Shown in pieces: positions 62,730 through 64,000 of a stretch of 64,000 nucleotides of DNA (its first letter is position 1; the number at the start of each line of letters is the position of its first letter). The position numbers and the translations under genes are program-made. Below the pieces are notes generated by a model. It ran no database searches. It had not been told where the DNA came from and saw nothing but the letters and a program-made list of their open reading frames with translations. The stretch spans positions 1 through 64,000 of the forward strand of contig CANMZP010000008.1 in NCBI GenBank assembly GCA_947502355.1. The letters are read 5' to 3'. The DNA is from an uncultured Thalassotalea sp. (GTDB lineage: Bacteria > Pseudomonadota > Gammaproteobacteria > Enterobacterales > Alteromonadaceae).

Positions 62730-64000
62730 GTGATCAATAAATTTTCTAATAACAATCGGAACAAGCTTAAAAAATCGAAACTTTTTACGCTAAGCAGTTT
62801 GATGTTAGCACTGGGGTTCAGTGCACCAACTCTGGCTGAGAAAGAGTGGCACGATAGCCAAGTTCTAGTCAAAGCAAAGGCTGGAGTGAGCAACAAGAAA
62901 GCTCGTAAAGCCTTAACCAATTTAGGTCTAAAGGCTAAAAAATATTTACCTAAACTCAACAGCTATGTGGTGACAACTCAAAGTGGTGAAGAGCAATTCA
63001 TCGTCGAGCAATTAAATGAGCACCCTTTATTTAGTTACGCAGAGCTTGATAAAAAAATAAAAATCGATGCAGTCGTCCCTAATGATCCCAAATATGGCAA
63101 TGCCTGGCATTTGCCGAAAATTAATATGCCGAATGCTTGGGAGTATGCAAAGGGTAAGAATGTGGTCGTTGCAGTACTGGATACCGGTGTAAACCCTGAT
63201 CATGAAGATTTAAAAGGTAAGGTCCTAACGGGTCGTAATGTTGTTAATGATGACGCAACAACCAATGACATTAATGGACATGGCACCATGGTTGCAGGAA
63301 CAATTGCTGCAACAAGTGACAACTTACAAGGGGTAACCTCGGTTGCTTATGAGTCTAAAATATTGCCTATTAGAATCACTAACTCCAGTGATGGTTTCTC
63401 ATATGCCAGTCATACAGCCGAAGGCATACGTTGGGCTGCAGATAATGGAGCTGATATTGTCAATATTAGTTTAGGTGCACAAGGCAGTTCAACTGTTGCC
63501 TCCGCGGCCAACTATTTTCGCTCCAAAGGTGGTTTGGTGGTCGTTTCAGCCGGTAATGACGGTGTAGACCTTAATTGTTCAGATGAGCCAGATATAATTC
63601 TAGTCTCTGCTACTGGTAAAGATGACACAAAAGCAAGCTGGTCAAGTTATGGTGATTGCGTAGATATTTCAGCCCCAGGTGTTAGCATTCCAACCACGAC
63701 AAGAAGTGGTGGATATGGAAATGCTTCAGGTACTTCATTTGCTGCACCTGTTGTTGCCGGGGTATTGGCCGTTTTAAAGTCTTACCAGCAAGACATTAGT
63801 AGTGAAGAGCTTGAAAAAGCACTAATTGATGGTGCAGATGACAGCGTTCATAGTTCAAATTTCTCAAAAAAATACGGGCATGGTCGCGTAGATACACTTG
63901 CATCAATCGAACTTCTAGGTGCTGGTGATAGTGATCCAGTAGATGATATAGCCCCTACTGTGGAGATCGTCTCACCACGAAATAATAGTGTGTTTAATGA
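62730..64000 (+). CDS. Secreted subtilisin-family (S8) serine protease, 3' end outside window
   Basis: 423 codons from a GTG at 62730, six bases after GGAG, running off the window. A signal peptide (about 1-37, ending PTLA) is followed by an I9-like propeptide region (about 38-110) and a peptidase S8 domain. The catalytic triad is visible: Asp151 (VLDTGVNPDH), His184 (NGHGTMVAG) and Ser336 (ASGTSFAAPVVAG), with the oxyanion Asn in SAGNDG. After about residue 405 an acidic linker leads to a possible Ig-like repeat (TVEIVSPRNNSVF). An extracellular protease for protein scavenging, typical of marine heterotrophs. Confidence 0.92.
   Translation, partial: MINKFSNNNRNKLKKSKLFTLSSLMLALGFSAPTLAEKEWHDSQVLVKAKAGVSNKKARKALTNLGLKAKKYLPKLNSYVVTTQSGEEQFIVEQLNEHPLFSYAELDKKIKIDAVVPNDPKYGNAWHLPKINMPNAWEYAKGKNVVVAVLDTGVNPDHEDLKGKVLTGRNVVNDDATTNDINGHGTMVAGTIAATSDNLQGVTSVAYESKILPIRITNSSDGFSYASHTAEGIRWAADNGADIVNISLGAQGSSTVASAANYFRSKGGLVVVSAGNDGVDLNCSDEPDIILVSATGKDDTKASWSSYGDCVDISAPGVSIPTTTRSGGYGNASGTSFAAPVVAGVLAVLKSYQQDISSEELEKALIDGADDSVHSSNFSKKYGHGRVDTLASIELLGAGDSDPVDDIAPTVEIVSPRNNSVFN

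Noticed and set aside
62675-62959. 94-codon minus-strand frame over the subtilisin start
   Set aside because: Opposite strand carries signal peptide, propeptide and catalytic triad in one frame.

Overview
The window looks like the chromosome of a marine heterotrophic gammaproteobacterium of the order Alteromonadales, most likely Colwelliaceae (Thalassotalea or Colwellia type). This is inferred from the moderately AT-rich sequence, the gammaproteobacterial order of the S10, spc and alpha ribosomal operons, enteric-style neighbours (fabR-trmA, prkB-yhfA, argD-pabA), a PEP-CTERM protein and a GlcNAc-type PTS locus. No tRNA, rRNA, CRISPR array, prophage or complete insertion sequence was seen.

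Layout. 1-15.7 kb: the 3' part of one tuf gene lies at the left edge and a complete second tuf at 14.3 kb, each followed by the same terminator and a palindromic repeat. Between them are a small secreted protein, an SPFH membrane protein, an atypical EF-G paralogue, a four-gene exported carbohydrate cluster (alpha/beta-hydrolase esterase, GH43 beta-xylosidase, SGNH esterase, polysaccharide deacetylase), a CadC-like regulator, a chalcone-isomerase-fold protein and a second-type EF-G (fusA2). 15.7-24.6 kb: a mechanosensitive channel, two lipoproteins and a three-gene PTS operon (GlcNAc-type EIIC-EIIB-EIIB, fused EIIA-HPr-EI, MurNAc-type EIIB-EIIB-EIIC) behind an exact NagR-type operator. 24.6-34.8 kb: histidine phosphatase, fatty-acid desaturase, fabR with a FabR-like operator, trmA, a YjiH-type membrane protein, fadH and uvrA.

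35.2-50.0 kb: the S10 (rpsJ to rpsQ), spc (rplN to rpmJ) and alpha (rpsM to rplQ) operons, complete and in canonical order, with an S10 leader and an alpha-operon pseudoknot leader. Unusually, S10 and spc are split by about 1.2 kb. There the last codons of rpsQ and its terminator have been tandemly copied to four units, two of which carry a 74-bp insert able to form three hairpins. spc has its own extended -10 promoter.

50-64 kb: a hexapeptide acyltransferase, a PEP-CTERM protein, prkB, an OsmC-family protein, a small membrane protein, a DUF1338 protein, the arginine succinyltransferase genes (argD/astC, astA, astD), a PilZ protein, pabA, a MOSC protein, a Bcr/CflA efflux pump and the start of a secreted subtilisin.

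The window therefore mixes highly expressed translation genes with nutrient-scavenging modules for xylan-like polysaccharide, amino sugars of chitin or peptidoglycan, fatty acids and arginine. The least ordinary features are the rpsQ-tail amplification, the base-pair-preserving difference between the two tuf 3' regions, the self-contained NagR-controlled PTS, and an EF-G-like GTPase with tyrosine in place of the catalytic histidine.
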